This document shows positions 8,182 to 17,059 of a stretch of 64,000 nt of DNA, piece after piece (the first letter of the stretch is position 1; every line of letters starts with the position of its first letter). Both the position numbers and the translations under genes were made by a program. Under the pieces are notes generated by a model, which saw nothing but the letters and a program-made list of their open reading frames with translations, was not told the origin of the DNA and searched no databases. Origin of the DNA: SELP01 sp035969385. Lineage in GTDB: Bacteria > Pseudomonadota > Alphaproteobacteria > Rhodobacterales > Rhodobacteraceae. The stretch covers positions 186,001-250,000 of the forward strand of contig NZ_JAYKKJ010000003.1 in the NCBI RefSeq assembly GCF_035969385.1, written 5' to 3'.

Positions 8182-10365
8182 ATGCCCGCCCGCGACCTGA
8201 TCAACCCGTCGGACCCGCCAGATCGTCAGATCGACAAGCTTCTGACGATCTGTTCCGCGCTGATGACGCGGATCGAACGCGGGTCGGATGATGCCGGGGC
8301 CGCCTATGCGCAGTTCCAGCGTGCTGTTCTGCTGGAAGATCAGGTTCGGCAGCGGACCCGCGACCTGGAACAGGCGCTTGGCCTGTTGAATGCGTCGAAC
8401 GCCCAGCTTGCCCTTGCCAGCGCCGAGGCCGAACGCGCCCGATCCGACCTGGCCGAGGCGATCGAGACCCTGCGCGAAGGGTTTGCCCTGTTTGGCCCCG
8501 ATGGGGCACTGGTCCTGTGCAACAGCCGCTTTGGACAGGGGATGCCCGACCTGCGCCCGCACCTTCTGCCGGGTCTGCATTTCGACCGCTACATCGACCT
8601 TGCAAGTCAAAGCCCGGCCCTTGCCCTGCCGGACGGGCAGACCCCGGCAATCTGGTCCGCCAGCCGCAAGGCCCGCCAGTCGGACGATCACGTCGTCTTT
8701 AACGTGGCCCTGACCGGCGACCGCTGGATGCAGGTCAGCCAGCACCGGACAGAGGACGGGCGCACCGTCATCATTCAAACGGATGTGTCCGACATCATCC
8801 GTATGGAACGGCTGGAACGCAGCCGGGAACTGGACGATCAGGCCCGGATGGTCCGGGTGACCCTTGACCATATCAACGAGGGCGTGGGCATCTTCGACAC
8901 CGGCGCCCGCCTGCTGGGCTTCAACGCGCGGCTGGATGAATATCTGGCTGTTGGTCTGCGGATCGGATCGGGGGTCGAACGGATGCTGTCCGCCCTGCCG
9001 CCCGAGGATGCCGAAGCCTGTCTGGGCTGGATCGCGGAAGGGGCCGGGCGCGGGCCTCTGCGGCTGGAATTCCGGCGCGGCGCATCGCGGGTCTTTGCCC
9101 TGTTCGCGCGGGAAATCCCCGACCAGGGGTTCGTCGTGTCTCTGACCGACGTCACCACCGAACGCGAGGCGGCGCGTGCCCTGTCGGACGCCAATGAACG
9201 GCTTGAGGAACGTGTCACCGAACGGACGCTGGAACTGGAAGATGCGCTTGGCGTGGCGGAACGGGCCATCGCGACCCGGTCCCGGTTCGTGGCGGCAGCC
9301 AGTCATGACCTGTTGCAACCGCTCTCTGCCGCGAAGCTTTATCTTTCCTCGCTTCAGGCGGATCTGACCGGTAGCCCGCAGGCCGGGGTTCTGGGAAAGG
9401 CCCAAAACGCGCTGGACAGCGTCACCGGCATGATCGAGGCGCTTTTGGATATTTCCCGGCTCGAGGCCGGGCGCGCCGCCGTCGATCTGGCCGAGATCGA
9501 CCTGGGCGCGCTCTTGCGCCAACTGGCCGACGAATTCGCCCCCGTCGCTGCCCGCAAAGGGCTGGACCTGCGGATCGTGCCCACATCGGCGCAGGTCCGG
9601 TCCGACCCGACCTATTGTCGGCGTATCCTGCAAAACCTTCTCTCCAACGCGATCCGCTACACACCATCGGGAAAGGTGGTCGTCGGGGTGCGTCGGCAGC
9701 GGGCGACCGTCCGGGTCGAGGTTTGGGATACCGGCCCCGGCATCGCCGCCGAGGATCAAGAAGCAATGTTTCAGGAATTCAAACGCGGCACGGGTCAGGG
9801 CGCGACCGAGGGCCTTGGGCTTGGGCTTGCCATCGTGGACCGGGCCTGCGCGACGCTGGGCCATCCCTTGTCGATGGACTCGACGCCCGGCCTTGGCACC
9901 GTGTTTCGGGTGACGATGCCGGTGGTCAAGGGCGCGGGCCGCCGCGCGAGCAACACCGCCGTGCGCATTCCGCATAACCGCTGGCGGCACGACGGGCTGG
10001 TGGTCCTGCTCATCGAAAACGACCCTGACATGCGCCGGGCATTGGCCCTCTTGCTGGAAAAGTGGCACGCGCAGGTTCTCGATGTCGCCTCTGGCGCCGA
10101 GGCCAAGGCGCTGATGGAGGAAATTGACCTGATCCCGGACGCGATGCTGGTCGATTACAAGCTGGCCGGAGAGGAACGGGGCACCGACACCATCCGCGAC
10201 CTTCGCGCCGCGGCCGGCCCGATCCCGGCCCGGATCATCACCGCCCGTCGCACGGCCGAAGTGCAGGCCGCCGCCGAAGCGGTCGGGGTCGGCATCCTGA
10301 CCAAGCCGATCACGCCGGTCGATCTGCATCTGTTTCTGGAAACCGCCGGAATCAGCCGCCGCTAG
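8182..10365 (+). CDS. NahK-like hybrid sensor histidine kinase
   Basis: 727 residues with no membrane segments, so cytoplasmic. Order of parts: an N-terminal coiled coil (about 35-95), two PAS-like regions (about 95-210 and 225-325), a second coiled coil (about 330-365), HisKA with the phospho-acceptor His375 in AASHDLLQPLSAAK, and HATPase_c with the N box LQNLLSNAIRYT, WDTGPGI and GLGLGLAIVDRA. A C-terminal receiver follows with Asp658 in MLVDYKL and the Lys in ILTKPI. This architecture matches the FIST-associated NahK/ErcS-type kinases. The upstream FIST protein is the likely input and the LuxR regulator the likely output, possibly by phosphorelay. Confidence 0.92.
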   Translation: MPARDLINPSDPPDRQIDKLLTICSALMTRIERGSDDAGAAYAQFQRAVLLEDQVRQRTRDLEQALGLLNASNAQLALASAEAERARSDLAEAIETLREGFALFGPDGALVLCNSRFGQGMPDLRPHLLPGLHFDRYIDLASQSPALALPDGQTPAIWSASRKARQSDDHVVFNVALTGDRWMQVSQHRTEDGRTVIIQTDVSDIIRMERLERSRELDDQARMVRVTLDHINEGVGIFDTGARLLGFNARLDEYLAVGLRIGSGVERMLSALPPEDAEACLGWIAEGAGRGPLRLEFRRGASRVFALFAREIPDQGFVVSLTDVTTEREAARALSDANERLEERVTERTLELEDALGVAERAIATRSRFVAAASHDLLQPLSAAKLYLSSLQADLTGSPQAGVLGKAQNALDSVTGMIEALLDISRLEAGRAAVDLAEIDLGALLRQLADEFAPVAARKGLDLRIVPTSAQVRSDPTYCRRILQNLLSNAIRYTPSGKVVVGVRRQRATVRVEVWDTGPGIAAEDQEAMFQEFKRGTGQGATEGLGLGLAIVDRACATLGHPLSMDSTPGLGTVFRVTMPVVKGAGRRASNTAVRIPHNRWRHDGLVVLLIENDPDMRRALALLLEKWHAQVLDVASGAEAKALMEEIDLIPDAMLVDYKLAGEERGTDTIRDLRAAAGPIPARIITARRTAEVQAAAEAVGVGILTKPITPVDLHLFLETAGISRR

Positions 10366-10461
10366 GCCACCGGCTTCGAAAACCGCCCTGAACCCGTCGC
10401 GTTCCGACTTGCGCCGACTCAGACCAAGGACTAGGGAGGGCGCACTTCGGTCCGGGGCATC

Positions 10462-10616
10462 CCGGATAATAGGGAACGTGGTGCGGGATTTTCCCAATTC
10501 CACGACTGCCCCCGCAACTGTAGGCGGAGAGCGAAGCCGACAAAGACCACTGGGGCACCAACCCTGGGAAGGTTTGGCCAAGCGCAGACCCGCAAGTCAG
10601 GAGACCTGCCGAGGTG
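10462..10616 (+). promoter_or_regulatory. Cobalamin riboswitch (B12 box)
   Basis: The 404-base gap before btuB holds a cobalamin riboswitch. Visible landmarks in order are GTGGTGCGGGA near 10479, GACTGCCCCCGCAACTGT near 10505, the CCACTGGG and GGGAAGG helices near 10548-10572, and the B12 box AGTCAGGAGACCTGCC at about 10595-10610. Ends are approximate. Binding of adenosylcobalamin normally represses the downstream transporter genes. In the expression platform GTCC-G-GGCGCG-ggg-CGCGCC-aa-GGAC (10625-10650) can form a strong hairpin without a U tract, so control may be at translation or by Rho; that is inference. Confidence 0.93.
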
Positions 10617-10769
10617 ATCACCCTGTCCGGGCGCGGGGCGCGCCAAGGACAACGGACCTTTCCGTAGTGGTGGCGTTTCACCGTCTGCGGCAGGGTCAAT
10701 CCCTCCGACGACATCGCATATGCAAGACCCGTGCCGGACAAGACCGGCGCGACCAGAGGGACAAGACCC

Positions 10770-12623
10770 ATGAAGACCACCGTCACGGCGACCGCGATGA
10801 TCGCCCTCCTCACCACCCCCGCACTGGGCCAGGATGCCGAGTTTTTCGCGCTCGATGAAATCGTGTTCTCGGCCAACCTGTTTCCGGTCAGCGCTGACCG
10901 CACCGGCGCCCGCGTCGACGTGATCGGGGAAGACGATCTTGAAGGCAGCGAAGGCGCCCGCCTGTCCGACGTGCTGGACACCCGTCCCGGAATTTCGATC
11001 ACCACCGCAGGGCCCATCGGCGGCGAGGCAAAGCTGCGCCTGCGCGGGCTCGATGCCAAATATGTGCCCGTCTACATCAACGGGATCGACATGACCGACC
11101 CGTCGCTGACCCAAAGCTATTTCAACTTCGGCACCCTGACCGGCGCGGGTCTGTCGCGGGTCGAGGTTCTGACCGGGTCGCAGTCCGCCCTTTACGGGTC
11201 CGAGGCGATCGGCGGCGTGATCTCGATCGAAACTGCGTCCGCCCCCGAAGAAATCGGCGCCGAGGGCAAGGCCGAGATCGAGGCGGGCAGCTATGAAACC
11301 TACAGCGCCAGCCTGTCCTACGGTATCCGCACCGACCGCAGCACCTTTGCGGTTTCCGCCAGCCGGATCACGTCCGAGGGTTTCTCGGCCGCGAACGAAG
11401 CCGACGGCAACACCGAGGCCGACGGGCACGACGCCACGATGATCACCCTCAAGGGCACCTACCAGCTGACCGATACCGTCGAAATCGGGGGCAGCCTGTT
11501 CTATTCCGACAGCCGGACCGAACAGGACGGTTATGCCTCGACCTTCCCCTGGGCCTTCGGCGACACCGACGACTACGATCAGGTCCGCACCGTCGGCGCA
11601 CGGGCCTTCGCCACGGTCGAGGCTTTCGGGATCGACAACGAATTCGCGGTCAGCCGCACCATGATCGACCGTGAATATCCGCTGAGCAGCTACAACACCC
11701 GCTTCGATGGCGACCGGACCGAATTCAGCTACAAGGGCACCGCCGAGATCGGCGAAGATGCGACGCTGGTGTTCGGGCTGCAGAGTTCGACCGAAGGGTT
11801 TGTCAGCGACACCGACAGCGGCGAACACCGCATCAATTCCGTCTTTGCGGACTACTCGCGCGCGTTGACCGGCGATCTCGATCTGGCCGTATCGCTTCGC
11901 CATGACGACCATTCCGAATTCGGTGGCGCCACGACTGGCCGCGCAGCACTTGCGTGGCGTCCGTCCGAGGGCACGGTTGTCCGCGCAAGCGTCGGCACCG
12001 GGTTCCGCGCACCGTCGCTTTATGAACTCTACTCGACCTTCTACGGCAACGCGGCGCTGGAACCTGAAACCAGCCAAAGCGCCGAACTGGGCGTCGAGCA
12101 TGATTTTGGCAATGGCCTGACCGTGCAGGGCACCGTTTTTGCCAGCGAGATCACCGACCTGATCGCCTGGACCGATGGCGGCACGCCGTGGCCCGACACC
12201 GATGACGACATGTATTATCAGGTGCCGGGCACGTCGCGCATTCAGGGTATCGAACTGTCTGCCGATTATGACATGGGCAACGGCACGACCCTGTTCGGCA
12301 ACTACACCCGCACCATCGCCACCGATGGCGCGGGCGACCGGCTAGTCCGGGTTCCGGGTCACGATCTGACCCTCGGACTAAGCGCCGAGTTCGGGATGGG
12401 CATTGCCGGCGGGCTGACCCTGCAACGGGTCATGGACCGCGTGGATGTCTCCGGCCCAATGCCCGACTACACTCTTGTGAACGCGGCCTTCAGCTATGAC
12501 CTCAACGACCGGACCGAGGTGCGCGTTCGCGTCGATAACCTGCTGGATACCGATTACGAAAGCGTGGACGGCTACGGCACCAGCGGAAGGGCGATCTATG
12601 TCGGTCTTGCGACCACATTCTAA
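10770..12623 (+). CDS. btuB: TonB-dependent vitamin B12 receptor BtuB
   Basis: 617 residues from the ATG at 10770 (ribosome site GAGGGA). The first 21 residues are a signal peptide ending ALG-QD. A TonB-box/plug region follows, with RLSDVLDTRPGISI, KLRLRGLDAKYVPVYINGIDMTDPS and VLTGSQSALYGSEAIGG. The rest is a beta barrel ending in an aromatic residue (VGLATTF), as needed for BAM insertion. It would bind cobalamin at the cell surface and import it using energy from TonB-ExbBD. It is the first gene of a nine-gene cluster behind a B12 riboswitch, which supports the substrate. A long reading frame on the other strand across its first half is a GC artefact. Confidence 0.93.
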   Translation: MKTTVTATAMIALLTTPALGQDAEFFALDEIVFSANLFPVSADRTGARVDVIGEDDLEGSEGARLSDVLDTRPGISITTAGPIGGEAKLRLRGLDAKYVPVYINGIDMTDPSLTQSYFNFGTLTGAGLSRVEVLTGSQSALYGSEAIGGVISIETASAPEEIGAEGKAEIEAGSYETYSASLSYGIRTDRSTFAVSASRITSEGFSAANEADGNTEADGHDATMITLKGTYQLTDTVEIGGSLFYSDSRTEQDGYASTFPWAFGDTDDYDQVRTVGARAFATVEAFGIDNEFAVSRTMIDREYPLSSYNTRFDGDRTEFSYKGTAEIGEDATLVFGLQSSTEGFVSDTDSGEHRINSVFADYSRALTGDLDLAVSLRHDDHSEFGGATTGRAALAWRPSEGTVVRASVGTGFRAPSLYELYSTFYGNAALEPETSQSAELGVEHDFGNGLTVQGTVFASEITDLIAWTDGGTPWPDTDDDMYYQVPGTSRIQGIELSADYDMGNGTTLFGNYTRTIATDGAGDRLVRVPGHDLTLGLSAEFGMGIAGGLTLQRVMDRVDVSGPMPDYTLVNAAFSYDLNDRTEVRVRVDNLLDTDYESVDGYGTSGRAIYVGLATTF

Positions 12624-13467
12624 GCCCGCTTTCGCGGTGGTCTTGGCGGCGGCGGCTCTTACCGCCGCCCCCCTTGCCGCGCAGGACATCGACCCGCCCG
12701 CGCGGGTCGTGTCGATGAACCTGTGCACCGACCAACTCGCGATGCTGCTGGCCGCCCCTGGTCAGCTTTTGTCTGTCAGCTATGTCGCGCTGGACCCCCT
12801 GTCGTCGGCCATGGCGGACGAAGCGCAGGACTACGTCATCAACCACGGCGGGGCGGAAGAGATCTATCTGCTCCAACCCGATCTGGTTTTGGCCTTCGAA
12901 TGGTCGGACCCGATCGCCATTTCGATGCTGCGGCGGCTGGGCATCCGTGTCGAACAGGTGCCCAACGCCTATTCGCTGGCCGATATCGGCCCGAATATCC
13001 GGCTGGTGGGCGGCCTTCTGGGCCGCGAGGCAGAGGCCGAAGCGATGGCCGCGGCCTATGAAACCCGGCTTGCCACATTGACGACCCCGGATGAAACCGG
13101 CCCGCGTGCGGCCTTCTACGGGGCGAACGGCGTGTCGTCCGGCACTTGGTCGATGTCGCACCAACTGGTGACCGCCGCCGGGTTCCACCATATCGCCGAC
13201 GAGCTTCAGATCACCGCCGCCGGGCAACTGCCCTTGGAAATGCTGGTTCTGGCCGATCCCGATATCGTCTTTTCCCCCGAACTATACGCAGGCGCGAGCC
13301 AGGCCGAATCCATCCTTGACCACCCGGCCTACCGCGCCGTGGCAAAGGATGCCGGGGCCTTTGCCACCTCGGCCACCTGGGATTGCGGCACGCCCCTTGT
13401 GATCGAGGCGCTGGAAGACCTGCACGCCGCCCGCGACCGTATCTTGCAAGAGGAGCCCGCCGAATGA
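12598..13467 (+). CDS. btuF: Cobalamin ABC transporter periplasmic binding protein BtuF
   Basis: 289 residues. The ATG at 12598 lies inside the end of btuB (26-bp overlap) and has GGAAGGG before it. A signal peptide (LAAAALTAAPLAAQD) leads into a class III binding protein: ARVVSMNLCTDQLAMLLAAP is the usual first strand, then AEEIYLLQPDLVLAF and a long connecting helix. In this family the protein delivers cobalamin from the periplasm to BtuCD. The next gene (permease) overlaps by 4 bp. Other corrinoids or haem are possible ligands in principle, but the riboswitch favours B12. Confidence 0.9.
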   Translation: MSVLRPHSKPAFAVVLAAAALTAAPLAAQDIDPPARVVSMNLCTDQLAMLLAAPGQLLSVSYVALDPLSSAMADEAQDYVINHGGAEEIYLLQPDLVLAFEWSDPIAISMLRRLGIRVEQVPNAYSLADIGPNIRLVGGLLGREAEAEAMAAAYETRLATLTTPDETGPRAAFYGANGVSSGTWSMSHQLVTAAGFHHIADELQITAAGQLPLEMLVLADPDIVFSPELYAGASQAESILDHPAYRAVAKDAGAFATSATWDCGTPLVIEALEDLHAARDRILQEEPAE

Positions 13468-14492
13468 GTTTTCGCGGCTTGATGATCCTTCTGACCGCCC
13501 TGTGCGCGGTCCTGTTCGCGGCATCGCTTCTGATCGGCCCTGCGGGGTTCGGCATAGGCGAAAGCCTGTCGGCCCTGTTTGGCGGGCAAGGCGATGCGAT
13601 CACGCTGGTGATGCAGGAAATCCGCCTGCCCCGCGCCCTTCTGGGGGTCATGGTCGGGGTCAGCCTTGGCATGTCGGGGGCGGCCTTGCAGGGGTATCTG
13701 CGCAACCCGCTCGCCGAACCGGGGCTGATCGGCGTGTCATCCTCGGCCGCGTTGGGGGCGGTGATCGCCATGCAGACGGGCTTTGCCAAGACCGTCGCCT
13801 TTACCCTTCCTATCCTCGGGATCACCACGGAACTGACTATGGGCCTGCCGCTGGCGGGTCTGGCCGGGGCGGTGGTGTCGGTCCTGCTGATCCTGTTCCT
13901 GTCCGGGCCGCGCGGCAATTCCCTGACGCTGATCCTTGCCGGGATCGCGATCAGCGCCCTTGCCGGGGCCCTGACCTCGCTGGTGCTGAACCTGTCGCCC
14001 AACCCCTACGCGATCTATGAAATCGTGTTCTGGATGATGGGGTCACTGGCGAACCGGTCGTTCAGCCATGTCTGGATCGCCCTGCCCTTCATGGCCGTGG
14101 GCTGGGTCATGCTGGCCCGGCTGGGCCGGGGTCTGGACGCGCTGACCCTTGGCGAAGACGCGGCCGAGGCATTGGGCATCCGACTGACCCGGCTGCGGCT
14201 GACCATGGTGATCGGGGTCGCGGCCTGTGTCGGGGCGGCAACTGCCGTGTCCGGCGCCATTGGCTTTGTCGGGCTGGTGGTGCCGCATATCCTGCGGCCA
14301 CTGGTACAGGCACGGCCCTCTGCGCTCTTGTGGGCCTCGGCCCTTGGCGGGGCGGCGATGGTGCTGGCGGCCGATGTCTTTGTCCGGGTGATCCTGCCCG
14401 AACAGGACCTGAAGCTTGGGGTTCTGATGGCCTTGATCGGTGCGCCCCTGTTCCTGCACCTTCTATACAAGACGCGGAGGGCCATGGCATGA
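13464..14492 (+). CDS. btuC: Cobalamin ABC transporter permease BtuC (FecCD family)
   Basis: 342 residues, about nine to ten hydrophobic segments. RLPRALLGVMVGVSLGMSGA and LQGYLRNPLAEPGLIGVSSSAALGAV are the family hallmarks. GEDAAEALGIRLTRLR is the cytoplasmic loop that contacts the ATPase and IGFVGLVVPHILR is the late conserved segment. It forms the inner-membrane channel as a dimer. The start at 13464 gives a 4-bp overlap with btuF (ATGA) and a natural N-terminus MSFRGLMILLTAL. The end overlaps btuD by 4 bp. FecCD permeases also serve haem and siderophores, so the substrate comes from context. Confidence 0.93.
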   Translation: MSFRGLMILLTALCAVLFAASLLIGPAGFGIGESLSALFGGQGDAITLVMQEIRLPRALLGVMVGVSLGMSGAALQGYLRNPLAEPGLIGVSSSAALGAVIAMQTGFAKTVAFTLPILGITTELTMGLPLAGLAGAVVSVLLILFLSGPRGNSLTLILAGIAISALAGALTSLVLNLSPNPYAIYEIVFWMMGSLANRSFSHVWIALPFMAVGWVMLARLGRGLDALTLGEDAAEALGIRLTRLRLTMVIGVAACVGAATAVSGAIGFVGLVVPHILRPLVQARPSALLWASALGGAAMVLAADVFVRVILPEQDLKLGVLMALIGAPLFLHLLYKTRRAMA

Positions 14493-15247
14493 GCCGCTTG
14501 GACGTTCAGAACCTTACCGTCCGGCGCGGGCAATGCCCGGTGGTGGACGATGTCAGCCTGTCCGTCGGCGCGGGCGAGGTGGTGGGCCTGATCGGTCCCA
14601 ATGGCGCGGGCAAAACCACGCTCTTGCGGGCGATCCTGTCGCTCTTGCCATTCGAAGGCACATCGTCGCTGGCCGCGCTGGACCCGCGCGCTCGGGCCCG
14701 GGCGGCAGCGTGGATGCCGCAGGCGCGCGAAATCGCCTGGCCGGTGCCGGTGGAAACGCTGGTGATGCTGGGCCGCGTGCCGCACCTTGCGGGCGGCGCC
14801 AAACCGTCCGAGGCAGACCACGCCGCTGTCGCCTCTGCCATCGCGGCGATGCATCTTGCAGGCTTTGAAACCCGCCCGGCCACGGAACTGTCGGGCGGCG
14901 AACAGGCCCGCGTGCTGATTGCCCGCGTGCTGGCGCAGGACACGCCGCTGATCCTTGCGGACGAACCCATCGCGGGCCTCGACCCGGCCCACCAGATCAG
15001 CACGATGGAGGTTTTCCGGCGCGAGGCGGCGGCGGGGAAGACCGTCATCGCTTCGATCCACGATCTGGGGTTGGCGGCACGGCATTGCACCCGGCTGATC
15101 CTGATGGACAAGGGCAAACTGGTCGCCGACGGCACCCCCGAAGAGGTGCTGACCGCCGACAATATGGCCCGCGTGTTCCGGATCAACGCGCATCTGTCGT
15201 CCGATGCATCGGGGCTTCTGTTCCAGCCTCTCAGCGTTCTGGCATGA
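14489..15247 (+). CDS. btuD: Cobalamin ABC transporter ATPase BtuD
   Basis: 252 residues, starting at an ATG overlapping the permease stop. Walker A GPNGAGKTT (about 36-44), Q-loop WMPQAREIAW, signature LSGGEQARV, Walker B LILADEPIAGLDP and the switch His in SIHDLG are all intact. It powers import through the BtuC dimer. There is no duplicated domain. It overlaps the next gene by 4 bp (ATGA). Together with the flanking genes it completes an inner-membrane B12 importer. Confidence 0.93.
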   Translation: MSRLDVQNLTVRRGQCPVVDDVSLSVGAGEVVGLIGPNGAGKTTLLRAILSLLPFEGTSSLAALDPRARARAAAWMPQAREIAWPVPVETLVMLGRVPHLAGGAKPSEADHAAVASAIAAMHLAGFETRPATELSGGEQARVLIARVLAQDTPLILADEPIAGLDPAHQISTMEVFRREAAAGKTVIASIHDLGLAARHCTRLILMDKGKLVADGTPEEVLTADNMARVFRINAHLSSDASGLLFQPLSVLA

Positions 15248-16044
15248 CCTGCGCGCCGGCCCGCATCGTCTGCCTGACCGAAGAAACGGTCGAGACCCTC
15301 TACCTTCTGGGGGAAGAGGACCGGATCGTCGGGGTCACGGGCTATGCGGTGCGTCCGGCGCGGGTGCGCAAGGAAAAGCCGCGCGTGGGGGCCTTTACCA
15401 GCGCGGATGTGCCCAAGATCCTGTCGCTGAAGCCCGATCTTGTCCTGACCTTCAGCGACCTTCAGGCCGATATCGCCGCCGATCTGATCCGGGCGGGCGT
15501 GCAGGTTCATGCCTTCAACCAGCGCGACGTCGCGGGCATCCTGCGGATGATCCGCACCCTTGGCGCGCTGGTCGGCTGCCCGGACAGGGCCGACCAACTG
15601 GCACGCGGATACGAGGCACGGATCGCCCGGCTGCGGGCCACGCCGCGCCCTAAGTCGCCCCGCGTTTATTTCGAGGAATGGGACGATCCGGCGATCACCG
15701 GCATCGGCTGGGTGTCCGAACTGATCGAAATCGCGGGCGGGACCGACTGTTTCGCCCACCTGCGCCATGAACAGGCGGCGAAGGACAGGATCATCCCGCA
15801 TGATCTGGTGATCCCCGCCGCGCCCGAGGTGATCATCGCCAGTTGGTGCGGCAAGAAGGTGCGCCCGGAAAAGATTTCCGCGCGGCCCGGCTGGGATGTC
15901 ATCCCGGCGGTGGCGTCCGGGCGGATTGTCGAGATCAAATCGCCGCTGATCCTGCAACCGGGACCGGCGGCATTGACGGACGGGCTGGATGCCATTGTTG
16001 CTGCCCTTTGGGGGGACGCGGCCGAGAGAAGGGAAAGCGCATGA
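15244..16044 (+). CDS. Second BtuF-like cobalamin-binding protein without signal peptide
   Basis: 266 residues. It begins MTCAPARIVCLTEETVETLYLLGEEDRIVGVTGYA, so the binding-protein fold starts at once, with no signal peptide. Later motifs are GAFTSADVPKILSLKPDLVLTFSD, VYFEEWDDPAITGIGWVSELIEIAGG and SWCGKKV, typical of the PF01497 periplasmic binding protein family. Upstream in-frame codons to 15085 run through the end of btuD and add no signal sequence. The product should stay in the cytoplasm, perhaps to bind imported or salvaged corrinoid, unless it is exported another way. It overlaps btuD and exbB by 4 bp each, so it is a true member of the cluster. Confidence 0.8.
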   Translation: MTCAPARIVCLTEETVETLYLLGEEDRIVGVTGYAVRPARVRKEKPRVGAFTSADVPKILSLKPDLVLTFSDLQADIAADLIRAGVQVHAFNQRDVAGILRMIRTLGALVGCPDRADQLARGYEARIARLRATPRPKSPRVYFEEWDDPAITGIGWVSELIEIAGGTDCFAHLRHEQAAKDRIIPHDLVIPAAPEVIIASWCGKKVRPEKISARPGWDVIPAVASGRIVEIKSPLILQPGPAALTDGLDAIVAALWGDAAERRESA

Positions 16045-16676
16045 GCGGACTGGCGGATATCCTTGCCAAAGGCGGGCTGGCGATCTGGGTGATCGGCCTT
16101 TTGTCGGTGCTGACCTTGGCGCTGATCCTGTGGAAGCTGTGGCGGCTGTGGCTGGCGGGCACATGGTCCGGCGGGGCCGCGACCAATCAGGCGATTGACG
16201 CTTGGGAGTCCGGTGATACCTCGGCCGCGCTGACGCTCTTGCGGGGGCGGGCTTCGCTTCGGGCGCGGCTGGGCCATGCGGCCATGTCCGCGCATTTGTC
16301 GGACCGCTTTGACGAGGCAGAGGCGCGCGAGGAAACTACCCGCGTCGCCAAACGCCTTCTGGCAGAGGCGCGGCGCGGGCTGCGGGCGCTTGACCTGATC
16401 GCCACCATCGCCCCGCTTCTGGGCCTTCTGGGCACGGTCATGGGCATGATCGCGGCCTTTCAAGCGCTACAGGTCGCGGGCAGCAGCGCCGATCCGGCCA
16501 CCCTTGCCGGCGGCATCTGGGAGGCCCTGTTGACCACCGCCGCCGGGATGGCCGTGGCGATCCCCGCCTCGATGGCGCATGTCTGGTTCGAGGCGCAGGT
16601 GGACCGCGTTCAGGCCGATATGGAAGACGCCGCAACCCGCATCTTCACGCGCGCGCCGGTGTCCGCAGCGGGATGA
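16041..16676 (+). CDS. exbB: ExbB/TolQ-family proton channel subunit
   Basis: 211 residues. One membrane segment near residues 10-35 (GGLAIWVIGLLSVLTLALIL), a long cytoplasmic loop, then two segments in the family core: LDLIATIAPLLGLLGTVMGMIAAF and GGIWEALLTTAAGMAVAIPASMAH. The second matches the conserved ExbB stretch that ends in a Thr-containing TM3. It forms the pentameric channel that energises TonB. The start is the ATG overlapping the previous stop (ATGA). It is paired with two exbD genes and a tonB, giving this cluster its own energy module. Confidence 0.93.
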   Translation: MSGLADILAKGGLAIWVIGLLSVLTLALILWKLWRLWLAGTWSGGAATNQAIDAWESGDTSAALTLLRGRASLRARLGHAAMSAHLSDRFDEAEAREETTRVAKRLLAEARRGLRALDLIATIAPLLGLLGTVMGMIAAFQALQVAGSSADPATLAGGIWEALLTTAAGMAVAIPASMAHVWFEAQVDRVQADMEDAATRIFTRAPVSAAG

Positions 16677-17059
16677 GCTTTGGCTTTGGCATACCCCGGC
16701 CCAGACGCCGCCCCAGCCTCACGCCGATGATCGACGTGGTGTTCCTGCTGTTGGTGTTCTTCATGTTGGTGGCGCGGTTCGGGCAGGATGGGGCGCTTGC
16801 CCTGTCGTTGCCGGGCGCAGCCGACAGCACCGCCTACTCCGGCCCGCCGCGGCTTGTGGATATTGGCCCGGACGGGCTACGCCTGAACGGCATCGCGGTC
16901 GGTGCAGAGGCGCTGGCCGACGAATTGACCGCGCTGACCGAGGCGCCAACCGACACCATCGTCCTGCGGGCGGTGGAAGGCGCAAGCCTGCAACGGTTGG
17001 TGACGGTGATGCAGGCCCTGCGGGACGCGGGGTTCACCGCGCTGGTGCTGGTCGAATGA
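16673..17059 (+). CDS. exbD: ExbD/TolR-family protein (canonical)
   Basis: 128 residues. After a basic cytoplasmic N-terminus comes the single membrane segment LTPMIDVVFLLLVFFMLVA, holding the essential proton-carrying Asp (Asp21, equivalent to E. coli ExbD Asp25). The periplasmic domain (about 45-128) has the usual beta-alpha fold, with VLRAVEGASLQRLVTVMQALRDAG near the end. It works with ExbB and TonB. It overlaps exbB and the second exbD by 4 bp or less. Comparison with the following gene matters because that paralogue lacks the Asp. Confidence 0.93.
   Translation: MSFGFGIPRPRRRPSLTPMIDVVFLLLVFFMLVARFGQDGALALSLPGAADSTAYSGPPRLVDIGPDGLRLNGIAVGAEALADELTALTEAPTDTIVLRAVEGASLQRLVTVMQALRDAGFTALVLVE

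Noticed and set aside
7744..10581. A 945-codon open frame on the minus strand across the kinase gene
   Set aside because: The kinase motifs (His375, N box, Asp658) are all on the plus strand; the minus frame shows only compositional Pro/Arg/Gly-rich sequence.
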